Positions 1-7,997 of a DNA stretch of 30,814 nt are shown here, in pieces. Each line of letters begins with the position of its first letter. The first letter of the stretch is position 1. The DNA comes from a virus. Where the stretch lies: positions 1 through 30,814 of IMG/VR virus record IMGVR_UViG_3300027659_000137. One strand, 5' to 3'. The notes beneath the pieces are model-generated. The model was not told where the DNA came from. It searched no databases and was given only the letters and a program-made list of their open reading frames with translations. Made by a program: the position numbers and the translations under genes.

Positions 1-1232
1 ATCATATTATGCAAGATTCTCCAACTGATTACTCTGTTCATAGAGAGCACAATGGTAAGACTAAACATATCGATACTTACGGATCGCTACATCGTGCCAA
101 GTCTGTATTGGACAATGAAGTTAAAGAGGAAACTGATCCTGCTAAAGAAAGAGTGAAAGCCCAGTTGGCTCTTAAACACGCTAAAGAAAAAGAAACTCTT
201 GCTACTAAACATACACAAGAGAAAGAAAACATCAATGAACTGTCAACTGATCTATTAGCAAGATATAAGACAGCTTCTGCTGCATCTGCTAAAGCAGCTG
301 ATGCATCTGGTAATTATAAAAAGGGAGACAAGCGTTTCTCTGGAATTAACAAAGCTACCAGTAAACAATTTGACAACGATCTAAAGAAACATGGCCAAAT
401 GAAAGAAGGCTATGGAGAAGATGATGTCTCTAGTCATGGCGGAACTGTTATCTACAAAAAGGGTAATCAACATCACCTTAGTAATGTAGCAAATAAAACT
501 GGCACTCATGTTAAGACTATGTCTGGGCATGAAGTTCCTTACAAACATATCGTATCTACAGATGCATCTGATTGGAAACACTTTAGAGATAAACCAAGTG
601 GTCTATCAGAAGAACATGTGATTGAAGAAACTGACATTTGTCCAGATTGTAAAGAAGATCCATGCGTGTGTGATGTTGGTGTAGATAAAACTTCTTACAA
701 TAAACCATTTGATCCATTCTTCAAAGAAGATTTTACTGAAGAAGAAATTGAAGAAATGATAAACTCTGTCACAGACGAAGACATCGAAGATCTCTACGAA
801 GAAGACGAACTTATTTTAGTTTATGATGACGATGGTGAAGAAATTCCACCACTAGAAGAAGAAGCCAAATATGATCTAATGGAAGTTCTTTCTCGTGTAG
901 AAAGAATGAAAGGTAAGATCCGTCTGCGTAAGACTTCTGCAAAACGAGGTCGTTCAACTAAGATTGCGTTGAAACGATTTTCAAACCCAGCAACTATTAA
1001 TAAACGAGCAAGAAGATTGGCGATTAAACTAATGAAGAAACGCATGCTTCGTGGTCGTGATTATGCTAAAGTTTCTGTTGGCGAAAAAGAACGAATTGAA
1101 AAAACAATGGCAAAGAGAAAAGATATTATTTCTCGTGTTGCTCAAAGATTAGTTTCTCGTGTTCGTACAGTAGAAAAAGCTAGAATGTCTCATGGTAAAG
1201 TTACTAAAGGGAGTACTCCAAGTGTATTTTAA
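1..1232 (+). CDS. Modular charged phage protein, probably virion-associated (5' end outside window)
   Basis: The first Met in the window is at 9, but the frame is open to the left edge and no ribosome site is visible, so the gene probably begins upstream. From the Met at 9: residues about 45-75 are a Lys/Glu helix; about 75-125 are a helical module beginning NELS that resembles a module in the gene at 2292; a Cys cluster (CPDCKEDPCVC, about 212-222) could bind metal; a very acidic stretch follows; the C-terminal 110 residues are strongly basic with many RR/KR pairs. This layout resembles internal-head or structural proteins of marine T4-like phages, but I do not recognise a named family. It is followed by an 11-nt overlap with the next gene if that gene starts at GTG 1222. 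Function is inference; the reading frame is certain. Confidence 0.75.
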   Translation, partial: HIMQDSPTDYSVHREHNGKTKHIDTYGSLHRAKSVLDNEVKEETDPAKERVKAQLALKHAKEKETLATKHTQEKENINELSTDLLARYKTASAASAKAADASGNYKKGDKRFSGINKATSKQFDNDLKKHGQMKEGYGEDDVSSHGGTVIYKKGNQHHLSNVANKTGTHVKTMSGHEVPYKHIVSTDASDWKHFRDKPSGLSEEHVIEETDICPDCKEDPCVCDVGVDKTSYNKPFDPFFKEDFTEEEIEEMINSVTDEDIEDLYEEDELILVYDDDGEEIPPLEEEAKYDLMEVLSRVERMKGKIRLRKTSAKRGRSTKIALKRFSNPATINKRARRLAIKLMKKRMLRGRDYAKVSVGEKERIEKTMAKRKDIISRVAQRLVSRVRTVEKARMSHGKVTKGSTPSVF

Positions 1233-1842
1233 ATCTTTTGCAGATCATTTATCTGAAACCTGTAACTGCTGGAAAGGTTACAAGCGCAAACCTGGAACTG
1301 CTCCATGCGCTGAAGGTTCCTGCATTAAAGAAGGTAAGCGTGGACTGTGGGATAACATCCATGCTAAACAAAAACGAATCAAAGCTGGTTCTGGTGAATC
1401 AATGCGCAAACCTGGAAGCGAAGGTGCTCCAACTAATGCAGCACTAAAGGCATCACAAACCGAAGAAGTTGAAGCCCAGTTTGATCTTATCGAAGAACTT
1501 GTTATGGATCTTGCTAGTCAACATAATATTGACCCAGAAGTTATTTGGGAAAAGTTTGAAGCAATCGATGACGAAGAACTGTATGAAGCTGCAGTTGATG
1601 CCAAAGGACATAAGTCTTCTACTGGTGGTCTGACTCAAAAGGGTCGTGATGCATACAATGCTAAAGGTGCTAATTTACAAGCACCAGTAACTACTCCACC
1701 ATCTAAATTAAAAGCTGGTAGTAAAGCAGCAAATCGTAGAAAGTCTTTCTGTGCTAGAATGGGTGGCATGGAAGGTCCAATGAAGAAACCAAATGGCGAG
1801 CCAAGTCGTAAGGCACTCGCACTTAGAAAGTGGAACTGTTAA
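1222..1842 (+). CDS. DUF6321-like small basic phage protein
   Basis: I place the start at GTG 1222, giving MYFKSFADHLSE; AAAGGGAG at 1206-1213 sits 8 nt upstream. The in-frame ATG at 1192 has no such site and would overlap the previous gene by 41 nt. The 206-residue product has three parts. An N-terminal Cys-containing segment includes CNCWKGYKRKPGTAPC and the stretch GLWDNIHAKQKRIKAGSGE. An acidic helix lies in the middle. A C-terminal block (SKAANRRKSFCARMGGM, then RKALALRKWNC) matches what I remember of DUF6321, a short basic domain scattered among phages and giant viruses. No enzymatic motif is visible. Its position between structural-type genes suggests a virion or DNA-packaging-associated role, but that is inference. 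The Dps-like gene starts directly after the stop. Confidence 0.8.
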   Translation: MYFKSFADHLSETCNCWKGYKRKPGTAPCAEGSCIKEGKRGLWDNIHAKQKRIKAGSGESMRKPGSEGAPTNAALKASQTEEVEAQFDLIEELVMDLASQHNIDPEVIWEKFEAIDDEELYEAAVDAKGHKSSTGGLTQKGRDAYNAKGANLQAPVTTPPSKLKAGSKAANRRKSFCARMGGMEGPMKKPNGEPSRKALALRKWNC

Positions 1843-2289
1843 ATGGACGATACTGTACAAGAAGCAAGAGTCTGCCTAAGCAATACATTTTTGATGTATT
1901 TTAAGGCACACTCCTATCACTGGAATGTGGAAGGTAAAGACTTCCCTCAACTACACGAATTCTTCGGCAATCTATACGAAGAACTATATGGTGCAGTCGA
2001 TACATTTGCAGAAGAAATCCGTGCTCTACAAGAGTATGCTCCAAGAAACCTAGACGAGATTTATGTTCATAAGTCGATCGATGCAGGTAATGTTGGACAC
2101 ACTCCAGAGACAATGCTGGCTGATTTACTTGCAGCGAACAACGAAAGCATTGTTCGCCTAAATAAGTTATTCGATCTACTATCTGTTGCAAAAGAGCAAG
2201 GTTTTGCTGATTTTGTAGCTTCTAGATTAGATGCACATAAGAAACACGGATGGATGCTAAGATCTATCTTAAAAACTACTGGGGAATAA
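1843..2289 (+). CDS. dps: Dps-like ferritin (DNA protection during starvation family)
   Basis: 148 residues, the usual size of the Dps core. The signature HWNVEGKDFPQLHEFF followed by DTFAEEIRAL is the Dps ferroxidase region. Aligned with E. coli Dps (H51, H63, D67, D78, E82), the counterparts are H26, H38, G42, D53 and E57, so one of five iron ligands appears to be replaced by glycine. Dps proteins form 12-subunit cages that oxidise Fe(II) with peroxide and often coat DNA; no long basic N-terminal tail for DNA binding is visible here. The ATG begins immediately after the upstream TAA, and the next gene starts 2 nt after this stop, so it is cotranscribed with head-type genes. A role in protecting phage DNA or removing iron/peroxide is inference. 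Family assignment is firm. Confidence 0.92.
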   Translation: MDDTVQEARVCLSNTFLMYFKAHSYHWNVEGKDFPQLHEFFGNLYEELYGAVDTFAEEIRALQEYAPRNLDEIYVHKSIDAGNVGHTPETMLADLLAANNESIVRLNKLFDLLSVAKEQGFADFVASRLDAHKKHGWMLRSILKTTGE

Positions 2290-2291
2290 GA

Positions 2292-4067
2292 ATGGAATAC
2301 AAATCATTTATGGAAGCGTTGAAGGGTAAACAGCATAAGATCGATAAGAATAAGAATGGTCAAATCGATGCCCATGATTTCAAACTTCTTCGTAAGGAAG
2401 AAACAGAAGAGTTAGAAGAAGCATCAGTCAAATCTGAGAAACATAGCTGGGGTAAGATGATGACTGTTCATCATGGAGCCAGTCATTCATATCCTTTACA
2501 TCCAGAACATCAAGAAGCAATTAGAAATTTAAAACATGGTGAACAAACTTCTTTTAAAGATGAGACTGGTGCTAAAGTAAATGTTCATCGTGATGTTCAA
2601 GATGTTCACTTCACTTCTAACAAGACATCTACCAAGACTACAGTTCCTCATAGTCATTTTAGCGAAGAAGTTGAAGACCTAGATGAAATTGCTCGTATGA
2701 AAACTAAACTTTCTTCTTTAGATGCAGTTAGTCATATGTCAGTTGCTCGTCAAAAATTAACTAACCTAATGAAGTCTGGTAAAGCCAGAGGTGCTTTGAT
2801 CGCTAATAAAAGAAGAACTCTAAACATGGGTGAAGAAGTCGAACAGATTGACGAACTGTCAAAGAGCACTCTTGGTTCTTACGCTAAGAAAGCATCCCGT
2901 GATGCTGTAATTACTCGTAAAATTGGCGCAGACTTTGAACGCAAGGCAGATGCAGCAAGAAGTCCAGGTATGCAAGCTGCCAACACCGAACTATCCAGCA
3001 AATATAAACAAAAATCTTGGAAGCGCAGAGATGGTCTTGAAAAAGCAGTTGATCGTTTAACCAAAGAAGAAGTTGAACAAATCGAAGAACGCAACAAAGA
3101 AAATGCTATGATGCGTAAAACTATGGATGCATCTCGTGGTGCTCGTTATAAATTAAACAATCCAGTACCTGATGCTGATCCAAAACATAAAACTGCTAGA
3201 GATCATAATGTAGCAATTGGTCGTGCCTTGCGTAATGAAGACAAAATGACCACACAAAAAGATAAAAATGGTAAACTAGTCTCTTTCAAATACGAAGGTG
3301 ATTGGAAGAAATCTACTGAGAAAAAAGAAGGTTCTGGTAAAGCAGCAAACCTTGCTGGACAAGCAATGCAGAAAATGGCAAAAGCCAATGAACAAGCACC
3401 TGTTGCTCCAGTTCCAGATCGTAAATATATCAAGGGTACTCCAGAAAACTTGGCATTAAAAGCATCACGCAAACCAATTAATGGTATGCCAACCAATAAA
3501 ATTAAAGAAGAAAAAGACGAAGAAGAGTATGGTTACGAAGGTGACATGGCTCTAAATCAATTGGCAACACTAACAAGATGTGCTGATATGATTAAAGAAA
3601 TTCTAAAGCCAGACACTGACATGCCAGAATGGGTTCAGTCTAAGATTACTCTTGCCACTGACTATATCCAAACTGCAGCTGACTACATGCACTCTGAAAT
3701 GAATGAAGACAAATCTGTTGATGTAGACAAAGTTAATGCAGCTGGTCACAAACCACACGAAGAAAAGTTTGAGACATTTAAAAAGTCAAAGAAAGTCAAA
3801 GAATCTTTCGATGACGAAGGTAATTTAATCTCTAACAAAGTTTCGTACAAAGAGTTTATGTTAGAGTACACTCCAGGTCCAGGTGGAGTTACTCAAGTTA
3901 AAGGTCGTTCTTATGGAGCAAGTTATGTTGACCCAGAAGGCGCAGATGATTATGATGATAAAAAACCAATGAAACCAGCAACTGAAAAGCGTGGTCGTGG
4001 TCGCCCAGCTGGAGCACAATCAGGTGCTCGTAAGAATTTGGGTAATTCTAAACTACATTCAAAATAA
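2292..4067 (+). CDS. Large modular EF-hand-containing phage protein, probable internal head or structural protein
   Basis: I choose ATG 2292 (MEYKSFMEALKGK); the longer frame from 2250 would overlap the dps 3' end by 40 nt. The N-terminus has a canonical EF-hand loop at residues 18-29 (D18, N20, N22, G23, D26, D29), as in several T4-like phage head-associated proteins. A small module with many His residues follows (about 47-124). Three near-identical acidic linkers then appear (EEVEDLDE at 125-132, EEVEQIDE at 181-188, EEVEQIEE at 259-266), each containing (L/I)-x-E, the T4 prohead-protease recognition pattern. The module after the second linker starts DELSKSTLGSY and resembles residues 75-125 of the first gene. 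The C-terminus is basic (KRGRGRPAG). The 591-residue length and repeats indicate a structural protein; the exact role is unknown. Confidence 0.8.
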   Translation: MEYKSFMEALKGKQHKIDKNKNGQIDAHDFKLLRKEETEELEEASVKSEKHSWGKMMTVHHGASHSYPLHPEHQEAIRNLKHGEQTSFKDETGAKVNVHRDVQDVHFTSNKTSTKTTVPHSHFSEEVEDLDEIARMKTKLSSLDAVSHMSVARQKLTNLMKSGKARGALIANKRRTLNMGEEVEQIDELSKSTLGSYAKKASRDAVITRKIGADFERKADAARSPGMQAANTELSSKYKQKSWKRRDGLEKAVDRLTKEEVEQIEERNKENAMMRKTMDASRGARYKLNNPVPDADPKHKTARDHNVAIGRALRNEDKMTTQKDKNGKLVSFKYEGDWKKSTEKKEGSGKAANLAGQAMQKMAKANEQAPVAPVPDRKYIKGTPENLALKASRKPINGMPTNKIKEEKDEEEYGYEGDMALNQLATLTRCADMIKEILKPDTDMPEWVQSKITLATDYIQTAADYMHSEMNEDKSVDVDKVNAAGHKPHEEKFETFKKSKKVKESFDDEGNLISNKVSYKEFMLEYTPGPGGVTQVKGRSYGASYVDPEGADDYDDKKPMKPATEKRGRGRPAGAQSGARKNLGNSKLHSK

Positions 4068-4096
4068 ATTAAAGTCCAATTCAAGGAGAACTAAAA

Positions 4097-4861
4097 ATGG
4101 CACTATGGTCAAATATAGACGAAGCAGCAGGTAAACCAAAGTTTTTATCTGATGCTGAAAAAGCAATTACATTCGGTATGGATACTACCGAAATCACAGC
4201 AGGTGGCGACAATGTAACTTCAGTTGCAGTTGCTACTGGCGGTGCTCGTTACTTAGAAGCACCATCAGTTACCTTCTCTGGTGGCGCAGGATCTTCTGCT
4301 GCAGCTACTGCTACTATCTCTGGTGGCGCAGTCACTGCAGTAACTGTTACTAACACTGGCACTGCTTATACTTCAGCACCAACTGTTACGATCGCAATCC
4401 CAAGACGCACTATTCCTGCAGCATCAATTACTCTTGCTACTGATACTATCGCTTATACAGGGCATGGTCTAAATACTGGTGATATGGTTACATATTTCCA
4501 TGGTGGTGGCACTGCTGCAACTGGTCTAACAAATGGTGTAACTTACTTTGTTATCTCTTCTGGTTTAACTGCAGATGCATTTAAAGTTTCTGCCACTGAT
4601 GGTGGAACAACTGTTGACATTACTGGTCAAGGTACTAATGCTCAATACTTTCAACTTGCTACTGCAGTGGCAACTATCCAAGCAACTGCAGTTTCTGATC
4701 TAGGTTTTGGTGCTGGTGGTATTGCTGCTACTCACGCTGGTTGGGTAAAACGCATTGTTGGTACTGGCGGTCGTGCTGGTCGTATTACTACTGAAACAAT
4801 AGTTGCCATGGGTTCTATGGGTTCTGATGCTTCTGACGATACAGTCCTTCCAGACGCATAA
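4097..4861 (+). CDS. Beta-rich virion structural protein of marine T4-like phages
   Basis: A strong ribosome site, AAGGAGA at about 4083, precedes the ATG. The 254-residue product is rich in Gly, Ala, Thr and Val with almost no Cys. The N-terminus MALWSNIDEAAGKP and the C-terminus (GWVKRIVGTGGRAGRITTE, then SDDTVLPDA) match my memory of a conserved structural protein family in T4-like cyanophages. Between them are repeated beta-sandwich-like units with the pattern Y-x(3)-P-x-VT, seen at ARYLEAPSVTFSGG and TAYTSAPTVTIA. Such proteins are found in head or neck fractions, but this cannot be assigned to a specific virion site from sequence alone. A terminator follows at 4877, so it is the last gene of the left transcription unit. 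Confidence 0.8.
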   Translation: MALWSNIDEAAGKPKFLSDAEKAITFGMDTTEITAGGDNVTSVAVATGGARYLEAPSVTFSGGAGSSAAATATISGGAVTAVTVTNTGTAYTSAPTVTIAIPRRTIPAASITLATDTIAYTGHGLNTGDMVTYFHGGGTAATGLTNGVTYFVISSGLTADAFKVSATDGGTTVDITGQGTNAQYFQLATAVATIQATAVSDLGFGAGGIAATHAGWVKRIVGTGGRAGRITTETIVAMGSMGSDASDDTVLPDA

Positions 4862-4867
4862 TAAATA
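4860..4867 (+). promoter_or_regulatory. Candidate T4-type late promoter (AATAAATA)
   Basis: AATAAATA matches the T4 late consensus TATAAATA at 7 of 8 positions and overlaps the end of the upstream gene. Predicted initiation near 4873 would put the hairpin at 4877-4899 at the 5' end of the transcript for the genes at 4916 and 5296. Short motif; moderate support only. Confidence 0.4.
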
Positions 4868-4876
4868 CATGATGTA

Positions 4877-4906
4877 AGAGGGAGAGTTGTTCTCCCTCTC
4901 TTTTTT
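4877..4906 (+). terminator. Rho-independent terminator
   Basis: AGGGAGA-rich stem: 4877-4885 pairs with 4891-4899 (9 bp) around a 5-nt loop GTTGT, followed by CTTTTTT. It separates the structural unit from the unit at 4916. Confidence 0.85.
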
Positions 4907-4915
4907 GAAGATAAT

Positions 4916-5296
4916 ATGGTTAGTGAAAAACTAAATGAAGGTAACTTTCTTGTATACGCAATGCACCACTACGATAATCCGCAGTGTCATAGCCTACAAG
5001 AATTTGAAGAAGACATAAAGAAGTTCTTATATCTTAAGAAGTTACTTTCCAGATATAAAAACTATGATGAACTGAGAGAGCGATTAATCCTCAATCATAT
5101 TATTGTACTTTATAACATCTTCGGTGAGTCAGCAACAAGAATGCTGTTCTATAAGATTGATGCATCATGTTGGGATGTGCTAGTAACATTTCTAGTATAC
5201 CTCGACAGAATGCCAGCAGAGTTACCAGAATATGGTATCATTTTGTCTGATATAGTCTTGGATGAAACGATTATATCAACACTTAGGAAAATTTAA
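4916..5296 (+). CDS. Conserved T4-like phage protein (DUF7207-like)
   Basis: 126 residues, mostly helical. The segments NFLVYAMHHYDNPQC, FLYLKKLLSRYKNYDELRERLILNHIIVLYNIFG and LVTFLVYLDRMP match a small conserved protein found in cyanophage and pelagiphage T4-likes that I recall under DUF7207. No catalytic motif, signal peptide or membrane segment is visible. It starts just after the terminator and its stop overlaps the next start in TAATG, so the two genes are translationally coupled. In related phages the same pair sits together among virion genes. Function unknown. Confidence 0.8.
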   Translation: MVSEKLNEGNFLVYAMHHYDNPQCHSLQEFEEDIKKFLYLKKLLSRYKNYDELRERLILNHIIVLYNIFGESATRMLFYKIDASCWDVLVTFLVYLDRMPAELPEYGIILSDIVLDETIISTLRKI

Positions 5297-5832
5297 TGAG
5301 TCGCATAGTAGACAATTTAATTGCATATCGAATCCTTAAAATGTTAGTCACTAACTTTGAGGATACAGAAGCATTCAAACTAGGTATCATTGATGCCAAG
5401 GGTAAGAATCTTCGTAGGGCAAATACTCTTAGCACTGGTGAAGAGAGAGATGCATACACTTACTTAAATCGTTTAGTGTTTAATGTGAAGAAACTTATTA
5501 ATAGACTTCCAGGTGGTGAGAGCAAAATGAAATCTCTAGTTGCTGCACTTTGGTTAGTTAAAGAACACTATGAGTCTGGCAATCGATCAACAGCATTAAT
5601 GCAAGAAAAGTTTGACTCTATCATGAAGATGATGGATAATAGAGTGTCTCTTGTTGAAGAAGAAATTATTGTTAAGAAGTTCCTTGAAGAAGACGGTATT
5701 GCTAATGTCACAGGTGCTGCAGTTTCTACCAACGAACCAAAGATCGGTTCGAAAGAAATTAAGAAGTACAAAGCTGGTCAAGCATCCACTATCGCAGGAA
5801 TGATTCGTCGCCCGAAACCAGTGGGAGTTTAA
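5296..5832 (+). CDS. Conserved T4-like phage protein, coupled to the upstream gene
   Basis: 178 residues with a helical N-terminal domain (RIVDNLIAYRILKMLVTNFEDTEA is its start) and a more polar C-terminal tail (residues about 135-178) containing ANVTGAAVSTNEP and a basic, Gly/Pro-rich end. It resembles a conserved uncharacterised protein next to the DUF7207-like gene in marine T4-like phages. No enzymatic motif is seen. Start at 5296 is fixed by the 1-nt overlap with the previous stop. Its constant neighbour suggests the two work together, but that is inference. Confidence 0.75.
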   Translation: MSRIVDNLIAYRILKMLVTNFEDTEAFKLGIIDAKGKNLRRANTLSTGEERDAYTYLNRLVFNVKKLINRLPGGESKMKSLVAALWLVKEHYESGNRSTALMQEKFDSIMKMMDNRVSLVEEEIIVKKFLEEDGIANVTGAAVSTNEPKIGSKEIKKYKAGQASTIAGMIRRPKPVGV

Positions 5833-5835
5833 CTA

Positions 5836-6282
5836 ATGTGGATGTTGTCATTTGTACCTGATGCTCTTTTATATACTGTAGTTATTGGTATTTTGTTTAC
5901 TGGCATAGCACTCTATATTATTAGTTTTGTTACAAGATTTATACCACCATTGATACCGTATTCTGGTATCGCTAGAATACTGGGAACTATCCTTACTGTT
6001 GTAGGGATTTATTTTTTTGGTAGTTACTCCACTGAAATAGAATGGAGAGCAAGGGTAGCAGAATTAGAAGAACAAGTTAAAGTTTCTGAAGCAAAATCAA
6101 AAGAAATAAATATTCAGATACAAAAAGTATATGTTGATAGAGTTAAAGTAGTAAAACAAACTCAAATTGTAATACAAGAAAAAATTAAAGAAGTAGAAAT
6201 TAAAATTGATTCTGAGTGTAGTAAAGTTGCACCTGAAGCAGTCGATATACTAAATGAAGCAGCTGCAGGAGTGAAGAAATGA
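5836..6282 (+). CDS. Rz: Inner-membrane spanin (Rz-like), two transmembrane segments
   Basis: 148 residues. Two hydrophobic segments (about 11-33 and 45-63) are followed by a long periplasmic-type coiled coil (about 65-130, rich in Glu/Lys/Val/Ile) and a Cys near the end (C132) that could form a disulfide. Its stop overlaps the start of an obvious lipoprotein gene in ATGA, which is the standard arrangement of i-spanin and o-spanin. Spanins join inner and outer membranes in the last step of Gram-negative lysis. Classical Rz has one membrane segment; two here is a variation common in marine phages. Assignment rests mainly on architecture and neighbour, not on a strong sequence match. Confidence 0.75.
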   Translation: MWMLSFVPDALLYTVVIGILFTGIALYIISFVTRFIPPLIPYSGIARILGTILTVVGIYFFGSYSTEIEWRARVAELEEQVKVSEAKSKEINIQIQKVYVDRVKVVKQTQIVIQEKIKEVEIKIDSECSKVAPEAVDILNEAAAGVKK

Positions 6283-6551
6283 AAAAACTCCTACTTGTTG
6301 TTATATTATTAATGATGACTGGTTGCGCTATGTTTAGTCCAACACCAGTTAAAAGAAATTTCCCAGCAGTTCCAAGTGAACTAATGGAATCATGCCCTGA
6401 CTTGAAGAAAACTGAACCTACTGAAAAGTTAAGTGAAGTGTTGAAAGTTGTGGTAGACAATTATGGCCAATATCACGAATGTAAAATTAAGGTAGATACT
6501 TGGGTTGAGTGGTATAACATGCAAAAAAATATTTTTGAGAGCGTAAAATAA
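6279..6551 (+). CDS. Rz1: Outer-membrane spanin lipoprotein (Rz1-like)
   Basis: 90 residues. A lipoprotein signal MKKLLLVVILLMMTGC gives a lipobox with acylated C16. The mature 75 residues contain C39 and C68 and end in a helical segment (YGQYHECKIKVDTWVEWYNM) that I recognise from Rz1-like proteins of marine T4-likes. It overlaps the i-spanin gene by 4 nt (ATGA) and is followed directly by a coiled-coil membrane protein. Together these form the outer-membrane half of the spanin complex that completes host lysis. Confidence 0.82.
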   Translation: MKKLLLVVILLMMTGCAMFSPTPVKRNFPAVPSELMESCPDLKKTEPTEKLSEVLKVVVDNYGQYHECKIKVDTWVEWYNMQKNIFESVK

Positions 6552-6908
6552 ATGGACTCACCAGAAAGACTCGCTAAATTGGAAGCACAAGTAGAAACCA
6601 TAAAAGAGGATGTCAAAGAATTGAAATCCGATATCAAAGAGGTTCATTCTAGAGTTACCACAAGTAACAGAGAAATCGTTGACAAGATTGACGATATGCA
6701 AACACGCATTGAGCATAAGATGCAAGCCAATGCTCAAATTTCACAAAACCAACACGAAGAAATTCGCAAAGATGTTGTTGAAGATTTGGAAAAGATGAAT
6801 CATCGAGTATCTGCTCTTGAGCAGTGGAAGTGGTATGTAATAGGTGGTGCAGGAACTGTAGGTTTTATCATTGGACACATCAGCGAGATTGCAAAGTATC
6901 TAAAATAA
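6552..6908 (+). CDS. XhlA-like coiled coil with C-terminal membrane anchor, putative lysis protein
   Basis: 118 residues. Heptad-rich charged helix over residues 5-88, then one hydrophobic segment (WKWYVIGGAGTVGFIIGHI, about 93-111) and a short tail. This is the layout of haemolysin XhlA-family phage proteins, which are associated with holins. It begins immediately after the spanin stop codon, so the three genes at 5836-6908 read as one lysis cassette. No endolysin is visible in the window. A structural coiled coil is an alternative, but the operon context favours lysis. Confidence 0.65.
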   Translation: MDSPERLAKLEAQVETIKEDVKELKSDIKEVHSRVTTSNREIVDKIDDMQTRIEHKMQANAQISQNQHEEIRKDVVEDLEKMNHRVSALEQWKWYVIGGAGTVGFIIGHISEIAKYLK

Positions 6909-6911
6909 AAC

Positions 6912-6940
6912 TTGCTTTGTAATGGTAAGTAGGGTATAAT
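6912..6940 (+). promoter_or_regulatory. Sigma70-type promoter for the primase/RNR unit
   Basis: TTGCTT (6912-6917), 17-bp spacer, TATAAT (6935-6940). The ATG of the primase lies at 6966 with TGGAG at 6954-6958, so this transcript has a normal leader. The -10 sits inside a 24-bp near-perfect palindrome. Confidence 0.8.
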
Positions 6941-6951
6941 TATACTCTACT
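6928..6951. repeat. 24-bp near-perfect palindrome covering the -10 element
   Basis: Twelve-base arms 6928-6939 and 6940-6951 are complementary at 11 of 12 positions (only G6933/T6946 fails, and it could wobble in RNA). The central 12 bp GTATAATTATAC are perfectly symmetric. A dimeric repressor operator overlapping the promoter is the simplest reading; a 5' RNA hairpin is the alternative. Confidence 0.7.
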
Positions 6952-6965
6952 AGTGGAGATTTGTA

Positions 6966-7997
6966 ATGTTATACATTGATGCAAAGTATGCCCAAATACT
7001 GGGTGGTCGCTTGCGAAACTTCAAACAAAAGAAAGACTATCTCTGGAACTATTCGTGTCCAGTTTGTGGGGATAGCACATCCAATAAATTAAAGGCACGA
7101 GGTTACATCTATCGTGCAAAGGCAGATCTATTTGTAAAGTGTCACAATTGTGGTTACGGCACGAACATCGGCAATCTAATTAAGTATGTTGATACAAAAC
7201 TCTATGATGAGTATGTGCTTGAACGATATAAGTCTGGTGCGACCAGATACAATGACCACAAAGACATTGCTGAAACACAAGTAGTTATTGAGACAATACC
7301 AGAAGATCTTCTGGAAGATGATATTCTTTCATCTCTCTCAAGACTAGATAAACTACCACTGACACATCCTGCTGTTCAGTATGTAGTTAAAAGAAAGATT
7401 CCAAAGGACAAGTGGAGTCTCCTGTACTTTGCTCCAAAGTTTAAATCATACACTAATTCAGTGATTGCTAAATTCCAAGAGCCAATACAAGACGAACACC
7501 CAAGGATGATTATTCCATTCTTTACTAATGCTGGCAAGTGTTTTGCTTATCAGGCTAGAGCGTATGGAAATGAAGAGCCTAAGTATTATACCATCAAGGT
7601 GGATGAGACTCAGGAAAAGATTTATGGACTTGAAAGGATTGATTATGCTAAAAGGATACTTGTGGTCGAAGGACCAATTGACTCGCTTTTTCTACCAAAC
7701 GCAGTGGCTGTTTCAGGAGCAAGTTTTGATACCCCTACTATTCGGAGTATTCTTGCTAATGCCACTATTATAATGGACAATGAACCAAGAAATAAAGACA
7801 TTGTCAAACAGTTGGAGAAGTATATCAATCTAGGTTATTCTGTTTGTATGTTCCCAGAACACATAGAACAGAAAGATGTGAATGAAATGATTTTACATGG
7901 CGGAATGACTGCCGATGAAATCGCAGAAGTCATAAATACAAACACCTACTTTGGTATGGAAGCAAAATTGAAATTTAGTACATGGAAGAAAATATGA
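6966..7997 (+). CDS. 61: DNA primase, T4 gp61 type
   Basis: 343 residues, matching the T4 gp61 size. The N-terminus carries a zinc ribbon, CPVC (C31, C34) and CHNC (C59, C62). The middle contains the toprim-type catalytic core: ILVVEGPIDSLF with acidic E235, and IIMDNE with D271. It makes the RNA primers for lagging-strand synthesis together with a gp41-type helicase, which is not in this window. It is first in an operon behind its own promoter, and its stop overlaps the likely thyX start in ATGA. Identification is based on zinc ribbon, toprim motifs, length and T4-like context. Confidence 0.9.
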   Translation: MLYIDAKYAQILGGRLRNFKQKKDYLWNYSCPVCGDSTSNKLKARGYIYRAKADLFVKCHNCGYGTNIGNLIKYVDTKLYDEYVLERYKSGATRYNDHKDIAETQVVIETIPEDLLEDDILSSLSRLDKLPLTHPAVQYVVKRKIPKDKWSLLYFAPKFKSYTNSVIAKFQEPIQDEHPRMIIPFFTNAGKCFAYQARAYGNEEPKYYTIKVDETQEKIYGLERIDYAKRILVVEGPIDSLFLPNAVAVSGASFDTPTIRSILANATIIMDNEPRNKDIVKQLEKYINLGYSVCMFPEHIEQKDVNEMILHGGMTADEIAEVINTNTYFGMEAKLKFSTWKKI

